A stretch of DNA of 64,000 bases from positions 62,001-126,000 of the forward strand of contig JAPLPE010000022.1 of the NCBI GenBank assembly GCA_026400355.1. Direction: 5' to 3'. This document shows, in pieces, positions 19,253-28,152 of this stretch. Position 1 is the stretch's first letter; the number at the start of each line of letters is the position of its first letter. This DNA is from Rhodobacterales bacterium. GTDB taxonomy: Bacteria > Pseudomonadota > Alphaproteobacteria > Rhodobacterales > Rhodobacteraceae. The notes below the pieces were generated by a model. It ran no database searches. It was not told the origin of the DNA and saw only the letters and a list, made by a program, of their open reading frames with translations. The position numbers and the translations under genes were made by a program.

Positions 19253-21193
19253 TCACGAATCGCGCCGCCGCCCGGCCTTTCCAAAATCGATGGCATCCAG
19301 AAGCTCGTCAAAGGCGCTGCGCTCGTCCCGTTTCATGCGGGCCCCGTTAGGCCCCGTTTCGTATTCCGTGCGGTCCTCGTCATCGCCCCGGTGGGCACGG
19401 TCAAGGGCCGACGTCGCCTGTCCCAGCCGCCAGGTCACGCCTTCGTCCACCAGCCCCGCCATGTCCTTCATCGCATCCGCGATTTCACGCGCATGTCCCC
19501 GGCGGGCATTCAGCTTGGCCAGTTCCTCGGCAATGCACAGGCGGGCGGTTTCGGGATCGCCCGGTTTGCGGATCGCCGGGACGATGGTGAGGTGGCGCTC
19601 CGCGAACAGCTTTTCAAGGGGTGTCAGGCCCAGAGCCGCCACGATTTCACCACGCAGGTCCGCCGCCCCAGCATAGGCCAGGATCGCCCGGCGCAGCGCC
19701 TCGTGGTCCGCTTCCATGCAATCCAGTCGCTCAAGCTCCGCCTCGAACTCGGCAATGATCGCGGGATTGGAGATGAATGTTGCAAGGATCACCGCCTCGC
19801 GCAGGTGATCTTCCTCCCCCTCCCCCGTCCCGGCAAGGCGCGAGGCGCGGGCCGCAAGGCTCGCTGCCGCAGGCGGCTGGAACCCGCGCTTCTGGAACGC
19901 CCGGGGCTTGGTCCCGAAAAGGGCCCAGCGCAGAGCCTTGATCTCTTCCCCGTAATGCGCCCGGATCGACGGGTCCTTGATCGTGGCAATCGCCGCACGC
20001 AGCACCTTGTCGAGCGCGGCCTTCCGCTCGGGGCTGTCAAACGACTTCCCCTCCGTCTCGCGCCGCCACAAAAGCTGCACCATCGGCACCGCCTGATCGA
20101 GCACGGCCTGCATCGCCCCCGGCCCTTTGGCGCGAATCAGATCATCGGGGTCCTGCCCCTCGGGCAAAAGCGCAAACCGCAGCCCCTTCCCGGCCTCAAG
20201 CAGGGGCAACGCCAGATCAATCACCCGCAACGCGGCACGAAACCCCGCCTTGTCTCCATCCAGCGCAATGATCGGCTCGTCCGACATCCGCCACATCAGC
20301 GCCAGCTGATCCGCCGTGATCGCGGTGCCGAGTGGCGCGACCGTCGCAGCAAACCCGCCCTCGGACAGCGCAATCGTGTCCATATACCCCTCGGCCACGA
20401 TCAGCGACCGGCCCTTGCCCGACGCCTCCCGCGCCGGGCCGTGGTTGAACAGCGACCGTCCCTTGTCGAACAGCACCGTTTCGGGCCCGTTCAAATACTT
20501 TGCCCGCGCCTCGGCCGACAGCGCCCGCCCGCCCAGCGAAATCGCCCGCCCCCGCGCATCGCGGATCGGAAAGATGATCCGCCCCCGGAACCGGTCATAC
20601 CGATCGCCGCCGCCTTCGGGCCGGGCGGCCAGCCCCGCCTCCTCGATCAGGTCCTCGGCAACACCCTTGCCCTTGAGTTGCCGGATCAGCGCCTGCCGGT
20701 CATCGGGGGCAAAGCCGATCTCCCACCGCACCTGCGCCGCTTCACTCAAGCCCCGCTTCGCCAGGTAGGCCCGCGCCTCGGACGCCGCCCCGGTCTTGAG
20801 CTGCAGCCGATAGAACTGCACCGCCTGCTCCATGACTCCCGACAGAAGGGTCCGCCGGTCGGCCAGCTCTACCGCGCGCGGATCGCGGGCGGGCATAGGC
20901 ATCCCGACCTCTCGGGCCAGAATCTCGACCGCTTCCGAAAAACTCACGTTCTCGGTCTCGCGGACAAAGGAAATTGCGTCCCCCTTGGCGTGACAGCCGA
21001 AGCAATAGTAATAGCCCTTCCGGTCATCCACATGAAAGGATGCGCTTTTTTCCTGGTGAAACGGGCATGGCGCCCAAAGGTCGCCCTTTCCCGGATTGGA
21101 CTTGCGGTTGTCCCACATGACCTTGCGGCCCACAACCTGCCCCAAAGACAGGCGACCTCGCAATTCATCCATGAAACCAGGAGGGAGACTCAT
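19253..21193 (-). CDS. dnaG: DNA primase DnaG
   Basis: 646 residues. The N-terminal CHC2 zinc ribbon is complete (Cys43, His46, Cys64, Cys67), followed by the RNA polymerase core with the basic segment and the Toprim domain (IVAEGYMDTIAL near residue 265 with its catalytic Glu; IALDGDKAGFRAA with DxD-like Asp). The C-terminal third, ending in a helical domain, would bind the DnaB helicase. It makes the RNA primers for replication. The ATG at 21193 follows a GGAGGGA site. It is upstream of rpoD on the same strand. Confidence 0.97.
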   Translation of the reverse strand: MSLPPGFMDELRGRLSLGQVVGRKVMWDNRKSNPGKGDLWAPCPFHQEKSASFHVDDRKGYYYCFGCHAKGDAISFVRETENVSFSEAVEILAREVGMPMPARDPRAVELADRRTLLSGVMEQAVQFYRLQLKTGAASEARAYLAKRGLSEAAQVRWEIGFAPDDRQALIRQLKGKGVAEDLIEEAGLAARPEGGGDRYDRFRGRIIFPIRDARGRAISLGGRALSAEARAKYLNGPETVLFDKGRSLFNHGPAREASGKGRSLIVAEGYMDTIALSEGGFAATVAPLGTAITADQLALMWRMSDEPIIALDGDKAGFRAALRVIDLALPLLEAGKGLRFALLPEGQDPDDLIRAKGPGAMQAVLDQAVPMVQLLWRRETEGKSFDSPERKAALDKVLRAAIATIKDPSIRAHYGEEIKALRWALFGTKPRAFQKRGFQPPAAASLAARASRLAGTGEGEEDHLREAVILATFISNPAIIAEFEAELERLDCMEADHEALRRAILAYAGAADLRGEIVAALGLTPLEKLFAERHLTIVPAIRKPGDPETARLCIAEELAKLNARRGHAREIADAMKDMAGLVDEGVTWRLGQATSALDRAHRGDDEDRTEYETGPNGARMKRDERSAFDELLDAIDFGKAGRRRDS

Positions 21194-21269
21194 GTCCCTT
21201 TATCGCGCCACCCTACCCCGCTGCGCAACCCCGCCGTCGGAGCAAGGGGCAGTGCCACCATGCGCCGGA

Positions 21270-21725
21270 TCAGCCGTCGCGTCGCAGACCAAAGAAATCG
21301 CGCAAGAGCGCCGCACTTTCCCCTGCCGCGATTCCGTCGATCACCTCGGGCACATGATGGCATTGCGGGTGACCGAAGATAAGCGGCCCCTGCAGCACCC
21401 CGCCCGATTTCGGGTCGGCAGCGCCGAACACGAGCCGGGCGATGCGGGCGGCGCTGATTGCTGCCGCGCACATCGGGCAGGGCTCGAGCGTCACGTAAAG
21501 CACATGCCCCGGCAGCCGTTCCGACCCCGCCGCGGCACAGGCAGCACGTAGCGCCAGCACCTCGGCATGGGCCGTGGGATCGCTGAGTTCCCGCGTCCTG
21601 TTACCGGCCGCAGAAACCACCTCTCCCAGCGGCGACACGACGACCGCGCCCACAGGCACCTCGCCGCGCGCCCCTGCCGCGCGGGCTTCGGCCAGGGCGG
21701 CCGCCATATGGCTGGAAAACGTCAT
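21270..21725 (-). CDS. tadA: tRNA-specific adenosine deaminase TadA
   Basis: 151 residues from ATG 21725, which has AAGGGGGG just upstream; in-frame starts at 21761 and 21749 would add a tail absent from the family. The zinc deaminase motifs are His53-Ala-Glu55 and PCPMC with Cys83 and Cys86, and EVPVGAV lies near residue 22. The enzyme converts A34 to inosine in tRNA-Arg(ACG). It is divergent from the pseudouridine synthase gene with 65 bases between starts, so two RNA-modification genes share a regulatory region. dnaG follows 76 bases downstream. Confidence 0.94.
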   Translation of the reverse strand: MTFSSHMAAALAEARAAGARGEVPVGAVVVSPLGEVVSAAGNRTRELSDPTAHAEVLALRAACAAAGSERLPGHVLYVTLEPCPMCAAAISAARIARLVFGAADPKSGGVLQGPLIFGHPQCHHVPEVIDGIAAGESAALLRDFFGLRRDG

Positions 21726-21790
21726 GCCCCCCTTGTCCGACAGGGTCATGCCTACTGGCAAGGGGGGGCGTTACACGCTATGGGGCGACC

Positions 21791-23377
21791 ATGAGCAAAG
21801 ATACACCGGAAGGCGACCGCATCGCCAAGGTCCTTTCCCGTGCGGGAATCGCATCGCGCCGGGACGCCGAACGCATGATCACCGAAGGCCGTGTCAAGCT
21901 GAACGGCCGCCCCGTTACCTCGCCCGCACTGAACGTCGGACCGGCTGACAGGATCACCGTCGATGGAAGGCCCGTGGCGGCCCCGGAACCCACGCGCCTC
22001 TGGCTCTTCCACAAGCCCGCAGGCCTTGTGACATCGGAATCCGATGAACTCGGCCGCGCCACCGTGTTCGAAGAACTTCCCCCCGGCATGCCTCGCGTCA
22101 TGTCCGTGGGCCGGCTCGACCTGACATCCGAAGGGCTCCTTCTTCTTACCAATGACGGCGAACTCAAGCGCCGCCTTGAACTGCCCGCCACCGGCTGGCT
22201 CCGTCGCTACCGCGTACGGATCAACGGCTCGGTCAGCGAAGTCCAGCTGCAGGAACTCCGCAAAGGGATCACTGTGGAGGGTATCGACTATCAGCCGATG
22301 GAGGTTTCCTTCGACCGCCAGCAGGGTGCCAACGCATGGCTCACCATCGCGATCCGCGAAGGCAAGAACCGCGAGATCCGCCGCGTGATGGAAGCGCTGG
22401 GCGTCACCGTGAACCGCCTGATCCGCGTAAGCTACGGCCCCTTCCAGCTCGGTGATCTGGCCCCTGGTGCCGTCAGCGAAGTCGCCCGCAAAGTCCTTCG
22501 CGACCAGCTGGGCGACGACCAAGACGAGGACGACGCCAAGCCCGCCCGCAGCCGCAAACCGGGCAGCACGACCACTGCTCATACAAAGACCAAGAAACCG
22601 CGCCCCGAAGGCCCGATCATGCGCTCGACCAAGGGCCCCCGCCCCGGCGAGGACACGCCCCGCCCCCGGCCCAAGGCCACGGCTGAGGAGCGCCCGGCCC
22701 GCACCTTCAAGCCGCGCGCGGAAGGCGATGCACCCCGCGCGCCCTACAAGCCTCGTGCCGCCGACGGCGAACGCAAGCCCTACAGCCCCCGCGCAGACGG
22801 CGATTATCCGCGCAAACCCTACGGCCCGCGCACCGACGGCGACGCCCCGCGTGGCCCCTCCAAGCCCCGCGCCGAAGGCGAACGTCCGGCCTCGGGCTAC
22901 AAGCCCCGCGCCGCCGACGGCGACCGCCCGGCCCGCGCGTACAAACCGCGCGAGGACGGCGACCGGCCCGCCAGACCCCAAACCTCGCGCGGCCCCAAGC
23001 CCGCAGGCGATGGCGCCGGGCGCCCCTATGCTCCCAAATCGCACGGCTACAAGTCGCACAAACCCCGCACCGAAGGAGATGCGCCCCGCAAACCCTACGG
23101 CCCCCGCGCCGAAGGTGACGCCCCGCGCAAGCCCTACGCGTCCCGTGCCGACGGCGCTGGACGGCACAAGTCCTACGGTCCGCGTACGGATGGCGACGGT
23201 CCACGCAAACCCCATGGGCCCCGTGCCGAAAGCGATGCCCCGCGCAAAGCCTACGGATCCCGGACCGAAGGGGACGCCGCGCGCAAGCCCCACACGCCGC
23301 GCGGCGATGGTGCCCGGCGCAACGGCCCGCCAAAAGGCGCGCCCCGGGGTCCGCGCAAGGGTCCGGAAAAGAGCTAG
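21791..23377 (+). CDS. RluB/RsuA-type 23S rRNA pseudouridine synthase with a repetitive basic tail
   Basis: 528 residues. The first 240 are a normal RsuA/RluB/RluE/RluF-type enzyme: S4 RNA-binding domain (RIAKVLSRAGIASRRDAERM), then the catalytic GRLDLTSEGLLLLTNDG with Asp110, and KNREIRRVMEALGV. Most relatives end near residue 250-300. Here about 270 extra residues follow, made of a degenerate 12-14-residue unit of the form KPYGPRxEGDAPR, repeated well over a dozen times, Pro/Arg/Gly/Asp-rich and certainly disordered. Such tails probably bind rRNA or other polyanions. The open antisense frame over this region is a shadow of the GC-rich repeats. Whether it is RluB proper or a paralogue cannot be decided. 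Confidence 0.9.
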   Translation: MSKDTPEGDRIAKVLSRAGIASRRDAERMITEGRVKLNGRPVTSPALNVGPADRITVDGRPVAAPEPTRLWLFHKPAGLVTSESDELGRATVFEELPPGMPRVMSVGRLDLTSEGLLLLTNDGELKRRLELPATGWLRRYRVRINGSVSEVQLQELRKGITVEGIDYQPMEVSFDRQQGANAWLTIAIREGKNREIRRVMEALGVTVNRLIRVSYGPFQLGDLAPGAVSEVARKVLRDQLGDDQDEDDAKPARSRKPGSTTTAHTKTKKPRPEGPIMRSTKGPRPGEDTPRPRPKATAEERPARTFKPRAEGDAPRAPYKPRAADGERKPYSPRADGDYPRKPYGPRTDGDAPRGPSKPRAEGERPASGYKPRAADGDRPARAYKPREDGDRPARPQTSRGPKPAGDGAGRPYAPKSHGYKSHKPRTEGDAPRKPYGPRAEGDAPRKPYASRADGAGRHKSYGPRTDGDGPRKPHGPRAESDAPRKAYGSRTEGDAARKPHTPRGDGARRNGPPKGAPRGPRKGPEKS

Positions 23378-23619
23378 CCCAGGGGGGAAATCCGCCGCGA
23401 TTGATCCCTTGCGCGACAGGCAGCGCCATGATCCCCTGAAACGGCCCTGTGAACGCAAAGGATCGCCCCTGACATGCCGGACTTCTTTATTGCAACCCGC
23501 TGCAGGTTCATTCCACTGTCATATGCCGCTGGCAAAAATGGCACAATTCGCGCCCCGCTCTCGCAATCAGGGCCTGCCTTTGATATTGTGAAGTCACGGA
23601 TGCTCGGGGATGATGCGCA

Positions 23620-23829
23620 ATGACACGGCTGATCCTTTTCCTGCTTCTCTTTTCGGCGGCGGTTCTTGCGATTGCATCCGTCCTTAACCTGTTGAACCCG
23701 GCGGGCGGGCAGCCCGCGCACAAGAAGGAAGACACGATGCCCGCGACCTTCCGCACCGTGGCCTACATCCTGCTGCTCGTCCTGATGGTCGGTGTGGCAA
23801 CCGGCTGGCTGGGGGCCGTCAATGTCTGA
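23620..23829 (+). CDS. Small two-helix membrane protein at the head of the telA operon
   Basis: 69 residues with two hydrophobic segments (about 3-24 and 46-64) around a charged loop (QPAHKKEDTM). I do not recognise a family. Its stop overlaps the next gene by eight bases, so the two are translationally coupled, which is the main reason to accept it. It may be a membrane anchor for the XpaC-like product. The preceding 242 bases after the pseudouridine synthase gene should contain the operon promoter; I saw no clear boxes. Confidence 0.6.
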   Translation: MTRLILFLLLFSAAVLAIASVLNLLNPAGGQPAHKKEDTMPATFRTVAYILLLVLMVGVATGWLGAVNV

Positions 23830-24712
23830 ACGTTTCGGCGGCAAATACAGTCCCGGCGGCGACGGCAAGCCGCCCACCCCTGACGTCGTCCGCGATGCCG
23901 TGGCCGAAGACAGGGCCGTCGATGCCGCAGGGGCCAAGGCGAACCTGCTGTTCGTCCCGCCTCTCCTCATTGCCTTCCTGTCCTTCGGCAAACCGGTCAC
24001 GCTCGCGGTGGGCCTTGTCGCAGCGGGCACGCTGACGCTGGCCGCATGGCTTCTGCGTGACGGCCTGCGGGCCGAAGCCGCCTACAACGCCCGCACCGTG
24101 GCCCGCCGCCCCGCCTTGCCGCGCAAGATGCTGGCCTCTGCCCTGACCGGGATCGGCGTGGCGCTGACCGCCTGGACCGGCGAAAACGGGATCGTGGGCT
24201 CGGTCATCTACGGCGTCGTCGCTGCCGGTCTCCATGTGGCGGCCTTTGGCATCGACCCTCTCAAGGACAAGCGGATGGAAGGCATCGACACCTTCCAGCA
24301 GGACCGTGTCGCACGCGTGGTGACCGAGGCCGAAGGTTATCTTTCGGCCATGAAGGATCATATCTCGACGCTGAATGACCGCGCTCTCGACATGCGCGTC
24401 ACTACCTTTCAGGCGCTGGCCCGCAAGATGATCCGCACCGTCGAGGAAGACCCTCGGGACCTGACCGAAGCGCGCAAGTTCCTGACCGTCTATCTGATGG
24501 GCGCCCGTGACGCGACGGTCAAATTCGTGGACATCTACAAACGCACCAAGGACGAAAAGGCCCGCGCCGATTACGAGGCGCTGCTGACCGACCTTGAAAC
24601 CAATTTCTCCGCCCGCACCGAAAAGCTTCTCGAAGGCGGAAAGAGCGATATGGACATCGAGATAAAGGTGCTGCGGGACCGTCTGCAGCGCGAAGGCATA
24701 AGATCCGAATAA
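23822..24712 (+). CDS. XpaC-like (5-bromo-4-chloroindolyl phosphate hydrolysis family) membrane protein
   Basis: 296 residues from ATG 23822; a longer reading from 23792 lacks support. Two or three pairs of hydrophobic segments (about 40-80 and 100-150) precede a cytoplasmic helical domain (DRVARVVTEAEGYLSAMKDH...FQALARKMIRTVEEDPRDL...ARKFLTVYLMGARDATVKFVD). This is the XpaC domain, regularly encoded just before telA. The original phenotype name describes colony colour on an indolyl phosphate and does not establish a phosphatase. It starts inside the end of the small membrane-protein gene; telA begins 40 bases downstream. Confidence 0.82.
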   Translation: MSERFGGKYSPGGDGKPPTPDVVRDAVAEDRAVDAAGAKANLLFVPPLLIAFLSFGKPVTLAVGLVAAGTLTLAAWLLRDGLRAEAAYNARTVARRPALPRKMLASALTGIGVALTAWTGENGIVGSVIYGVVAAGLHVAAFGIDPLKDKRMEGIDTFQQDRVARVVTEAEGYLSAMKDHISTLNDRALDMRVTTFQALARKMIRTVEEDPRDLTEARKFLTVYLMGARDATVKFVDIYKRTKDEKARADYEALLTDLETNFSARTEKLLEGGKSDMDIEIKVLRDRLQREGIRSE

Positions 24713-24752
24713 TCAGGGCTGCGGCCCGTTCAAGATCAGGAAAGGTAAAGTC

Positions 24753-25943
24753 ATGTCAGAAGATATCCGCCACGCCGCCACTCTGGCACTTGCTGAAGTT
24801 GAAAAAGTGACAACGGCCCTCTTGCCCGAACCCTCAACCGCGCTGGTGACATTGGCCGATGCCTCCCCGGCGGCAAGCGAGGAAATCCGCAAACGCATGG
24901 CCGAACTCGACATGTCGAACACGACCTCCATCGTCTCCTTCGGTTCGCGTGCGCAGGCCGAATTGCAGGTGATCAGCCAGTCGATGCTCGCTGGCGTCCG
25001 CAACAAGGACGTCGGCCCCGCCGGCGACAGCCTGCGCTCAATGGTTTCGGCCATCCGGGGCTTCTCGGTGGATGAACTCGACGTGCGCCGCGAACGCTCG
25101 CTCTGGGAAAAGATAACCGGTCAGGCCGCCCCTGTCGCCAAATGGGCCGCTCGTTTTGAAGAGGTGCAGACCCAGATCGACAAGATCACCGATGACCTGC
25201 TCAAGCACGAAACCGTGCTCCTGAAGGACATTGAATCTCTCGACCTTCTTTATACCAAGACGCTGGCCTTCTACGACGAACTCGCCCTCTACATCACTGC
25301 GGGTGAAGAAAAGCTGAAGGAACTCGACACCGCCACCATCCCCGCAAAAGAGGCCGAAGTGGGGGCCGCCCCCGAGGATCTGGCCGTCATGCGCGCCCAG
25401 GAACTGCGCGACATGCGCGCTGCCCGCGACGATCTCGAACGCCGCGTCCATGACCTGAAACTCACCCGTCAGGTCACGATGCAGTCGCTGCCTTCGATCC
25501 GCCTTGTCCAGGAAAATGACAAGAGTCTTGTGACCAAGATCAACTCTACTCTCGTCAACACCGTCCCCCTCTGGGAAACCCAACTTGCCCAGGCCGTCAC
25601 GATCCAGCGCAGCTCGGACGCCGCCAGTGCGGTCCGCGAGGCAAATGACCTGACCAACGAACTGCTCCGGTCCAACTCCGAAAACCTGCGGGATGCCAAC
25701 AAGGTGATCCGCGAAGAAATGGAACGCGGCGTATTTGACATCGAAGCCGTCAAGGCTGCGAACGCCAACCTGATCGCGACCATCAACGAAAGCCTTCAGA
25801 TCGCCGACGAAGGCAAACTCAAGCGTGTGGCGGCAGAGATCGAACTCAAGAAGATGGAAGCCGAACTCAAGGACACGCTGGCTTCGGCAAAGGCGCGCTC
25901 AACCGGGCTTGGCGAAACCGTCGGCACGGCAACCGGCGCCTGA
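24753..25943 (+). CDS. telA: TelA/KlaA-type toxic anion resistance protein
   Basis: 396 residues, almost all helical with extended coiled-coil stretches. It has the TelA family core: the SMLAGVRNKDVGPAGDSLRSMV segment (in two parts) near residue 75-95, VDELDVRRERSLWEKI, a charged middle, and the C-terminal TLVNTVPLWETQLAQAVTIQ near 270-290. The start has AGGAAAGG 7 bases upstream. Plasmid relatives confer resistance to tellurite and to colicins or phage in some settings, but the biochemical activity is unknown. In chromosomes the gene goes with XpaC, as here. It is cytoplasmic or membrane-associated. Confidence 0.92.
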   Translation: MSEDIRHAATLALAEVEKVTTALLPEPSTALVTLADASPAASEEIRKRMAELDMSNTTSIVSFGSRAQAELQVISQSMLAGVRNKDVGPAGDSLRSMVSAIRGFSVDELDVRRERSLWEKITGQAAPVAKWAARFEEVQTQIDKITDDLLKHETVLLKDIESLDLLYTKTLAFYDELALYITAGEEKLKELDTATIPAKEAEVGAAPEDLAVMRAQELRDMRAARDDLERRVHDLKLTRQVTMQSLPSIRLVQENDKSLVTKINSTLVNTVPLWETQLAQAVTIQRSSDAASAVREANDLTNELLRSNSENLRDANKVIREEMERGVFDIEAVKAANANLIATINESLQIADEGKLKRVAAEIELKKMEAELKDTLASAKARSTGLGETVGTATGA

Positions 25944-25978
25944 GAACGGGCGCCGGACACAGGCAGGGGAAACGGCAA

Positions 25979-26950
25979 GTGGCAGGCACGGGGTCAAGGT
26001 GGCGCAAGGCAGCGATGCTTGTCGCCCTTGCTGCCATGGCGGCCTGCGAACCGGCGGTCGAAACGCCGCCGGTCCAGACCCCGCCCGAACCCACATCCCC
26101 TGCACCCGAGATGCAGATGATCCCTCCGGTCATACCCGCTGCTTCGGCCCAGTCCGAGGCGCTGCGCGTCTATTACCAGCGCCTCCAGAACGATCTCCTT
26201 ACACAGGGCCTCCTGCGTGGCGACGGCGGCGGCCCGGATACCCCCTTTACCGATGTGATGCTTTCTCGCGATTTCGTCCGCATTGCGCTCTATGACGAAT
26301 ATGCCCCCGGCGGTGACGCAACCCAGGCAGATCCCACGATCAGCCGCCTGCGCCGCTGGGATCAGCCGATCCGCATGAACGTCGCCTTCGGCGACACGAT
26401 TCCCGCCACGCAGCGCGACCGGGATCGCGCCAGCGTCTCGGCCTACGCCGCCCGCCTCTCGCGCCTCACCGGCGTCCCCATCAGCCAGACCAGCGCGAAC
26501 CCGAATTTCAGTGTGCTCTTCCTGAACGAAGACGACCGCCTCGCCTATGCCGACAAACTCCGCGCTTTCGTCCCCGGCATCGCCGACAGCTCGGTCCGCG
26601 CCTTCATCAATATGCCGCGCTCGACCCTTTGTCTCGTCATCGCCTTCTCCGAAGCCAACAGCCCGACCTATGCCAAGGCCGTTGTCGTCATCCGTGGCGA
26701 ACATCCCGACCTCCTCCGCCTGTCCTGCATCCACGAAGAACTTGCGCAGGGCATGGGCCTTGCCAACGACTCGCCCCAGGCCCGCCCCTCCATCTTCAAC
26801 GACGACGACGAATTCGCCCTGCTCACGGCGCATGACGAATTCCTGCTGAAAATGCTGTATGATCCCCGCCTGACCCCCGGCATGAGTCCGGCTGAGGCGG
26901 CCCCGATCGCCAGCCAGATTGCAACCGAACTCCTGAACGGCCCCGTTTAA
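25979..26950 (+). CDS. DUF2927 lipoprotein
   Basis: 323 residues from a GTG at 25979. The signal peptide ends in a lipobox (LAAMAAC, Cys about residue 23), followed by a Pro-rich linker to about residue 55, so it is a tethered envelope protein. The DUF2927 domain covers roughly residues 90-300, including CIHEELAQGMGLANDSP, which resembles the active helix of zinc metallopeptidases but has no second His in the HExxH position. LLTAHDEFLLKMLYDPRLTPGM near the end is also typical. It sits between telA and the SPFH gene (18 bases away) and is part of the same operon, giving this stress locus an outside component. Confidence 0.85.
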   Translation: MAGTGSRWRKAAMLVALAAMAACEPAVETPPVQTPPEPTSPAPEMQMIPPVIPAASAQSEALRVYYQRLQNDLLTQGLLRGDGGGPDTPFTDVMLSRDFVRIALYDEYAPGGDATQADPTISRLRRWDQPIRMNVAFGDTIPATQRDRDRASVSAYAARLSRLTGVPISQTSANPNFSVLFLNEDDRLAYADKLRAFVPGIADSSVRAFINMPRSTLCLVIAFSEANSPTYAKAVVVIRGEHPDLLRLSCIHEELAQGMGLANDSPQARPSIFNDDDEFALLTAHDEFLLKMLYDPRLTPGMSPAEAAPIASQIATELLNGPV

Positions 26951-26968
26951 GTGAAAGGAATCTGACAC

Positions 26969-28075
26969 ATGGGTATTCTCGACTTCCTCTCCGGCCAATT
27001 CATTGATGTCATCCACTGGACGGACGACACGCGCGACACGATGGTCTGGCGTTTCGAAAGGCAGGGGCATGAAATCAAATACGGCGCCAAACTGACCGTC
27101 CGCGAAGGTCAGGCCGCCGTCTTTGTCCACGAAGGCCAACTGGCCGACGTGTTCACGCCGGGCCTCTACATGCTCGAAACCAACAACATGCCGATCATGA
27201 CCTCGCTTCAGCACTGGGACCACGGGTTCAAGTCGCCCTTCAAGTCCGAGGTGTATTTCGTCTCGACCACCCGCTTCAACGACAACAAATGGGGCACCAA
27301 GAACCCCATCATGTGCCGCGATCCTGAATTCGGCCCCGTCCGCCTGCGCGCCTTCGGCTCCTATTCGATGCGCGTCTCGAACCCCGGCAAGTTCATGCAG
27401 GAAATCGTCGGCACCGACGGTGAATTCACCGCTGACGAAATCAATATGCAGATCCGCAACATCATTGTGCAAGAGGTCTCCCGCGTCCTCGCCGGCTCGC
27501 AGATCCCCGTGCTGGACATGGCCGCCAACACCGCCGATCTGGGCAAACTGGTGACAACCGCCATCTCTCCCACCATCGCCAACTACGGCATCGCCATCCC
27601 CGAGTTCTACATCGAGAACATCTCGCTTCCCCAAGATGTCGAGAAGATTCTCGACAAGCGCACCTCGATGGGCATCGTTGGCGACCTCAACCGCTTCAGC
27701 CAGTACTCGGCGGCCGAGGCAATGACGACCGCCGCCGCCAACCCCAACGGCGGGATGGGTGCCGGTCTTGGCATGGGGATGGGCATGGGTATGGGCATGG
27801 CCGGGCCTTGGGGCGCTGCCCCGCAACCTGCAGCCGCACCCGCCGCCCCGCCGCCTCTCCCGGTCGAGCATGTCTGGCATGTTGCGGCCAACGGCCAGAC
27901 GACCGGCCCCTTCAGCAAGGCGACGCTTGGCCGCATGGCGATCGACGGTACCTTCTCCCGCTCCAGCCTCGTCTGGACCGCCGGTCAGGACGGCTGGAAA
28001 CACGCCTCTGAAATCAAGGAACTGGCCCAACTCTTCACCGTGATGCCGCCGCCGCCCCCGCCGCCGGCCCCCTGA
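26969..28075 (+). CDS. SPFH-domain protein (YdjI-like) with C-terminal GYF_2-like domain
   Basis: 368 residues. Residues 1-235 form a YdjI/virion-core-type SPFH domain (IHWTDDTRDTMVWRF at the start, GQAAVFVHEGQLADVFTPG, and FYIENISLPQDVEKILDKRT at the end). A low-complexity Gly/Met run (GMGMGMGMGM) and Ala/Pro linker follow. Residues about 295-355 match a GYF_2-like domain (WHVAANGQTTGPFSKATLGR, then LVWTAGQDGWKHASE), a peptide-binding module found in such envelope-stress loci. The protein ends in a poly-Pro run. SPFH proteins build membrane-associated scaffolds. It is in the same operon as telA and the zinc-ribbon gene; in Bacillus ydjI is paired with the zinc-ribbon ydjG and a PspA. Confidence 0.85.
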   Translation: MGILDFLSGQFIDVIHWTDDTRDTMVWRFERQGHEIKYGAKLTVREGQAAVFVHEGQLADVFTPGLYMLETNNMPIMTSLQHWDHGFKSPFKSEVYFVSTTRFNDNKWGTKNPIMCRDPEFGPVRLRAFGSYSMRVSNPGKFMQEIVGTDGEFTADEINMQIRNIIVQEVSRVLAGSQIPVLDMAANTADLGKLVTTAISPTIANYGIAIPEFYIENISLPQDVEKILDKRTSMGIVGDLNRFSQYSAAEAMTTAAANPNGGMGAGLGMGMGMGMGMAGPWGAAPQPAAAPAAPPPLPVEHVWHVAANGQTTGPFSKATLGRMAIDGTFSRSSLVWTAGQDGWKHASEIKELAQLFTVMPPPPPPPAP

Positions 28076-28152
28076 TCGAACGCACCGCGCGCCCGCTCAT
28101 CCGGGCGCGCACCCCGTCCGCAGATGGTTCCTCTCCGCAAAGGCCCGCCCGC

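Noticed and set aside
21752-23458. Long minus-strand open frame (568 codons) opposite the pseudouridine synthase gene
   Set aside because: It mirrors the GC-rich repeats of the real gene, is Gly/Ala/Arg-rich without domains, and the plus-strand frame has clear catalytic motifs.
25994-28030. 678-codon minus-strand frame opposite DUF2927 and the SPFH gene
   Set aside because: Both plus-strand genes have recognisable domains; the antisense frame has none and arises from third-position GC bias.
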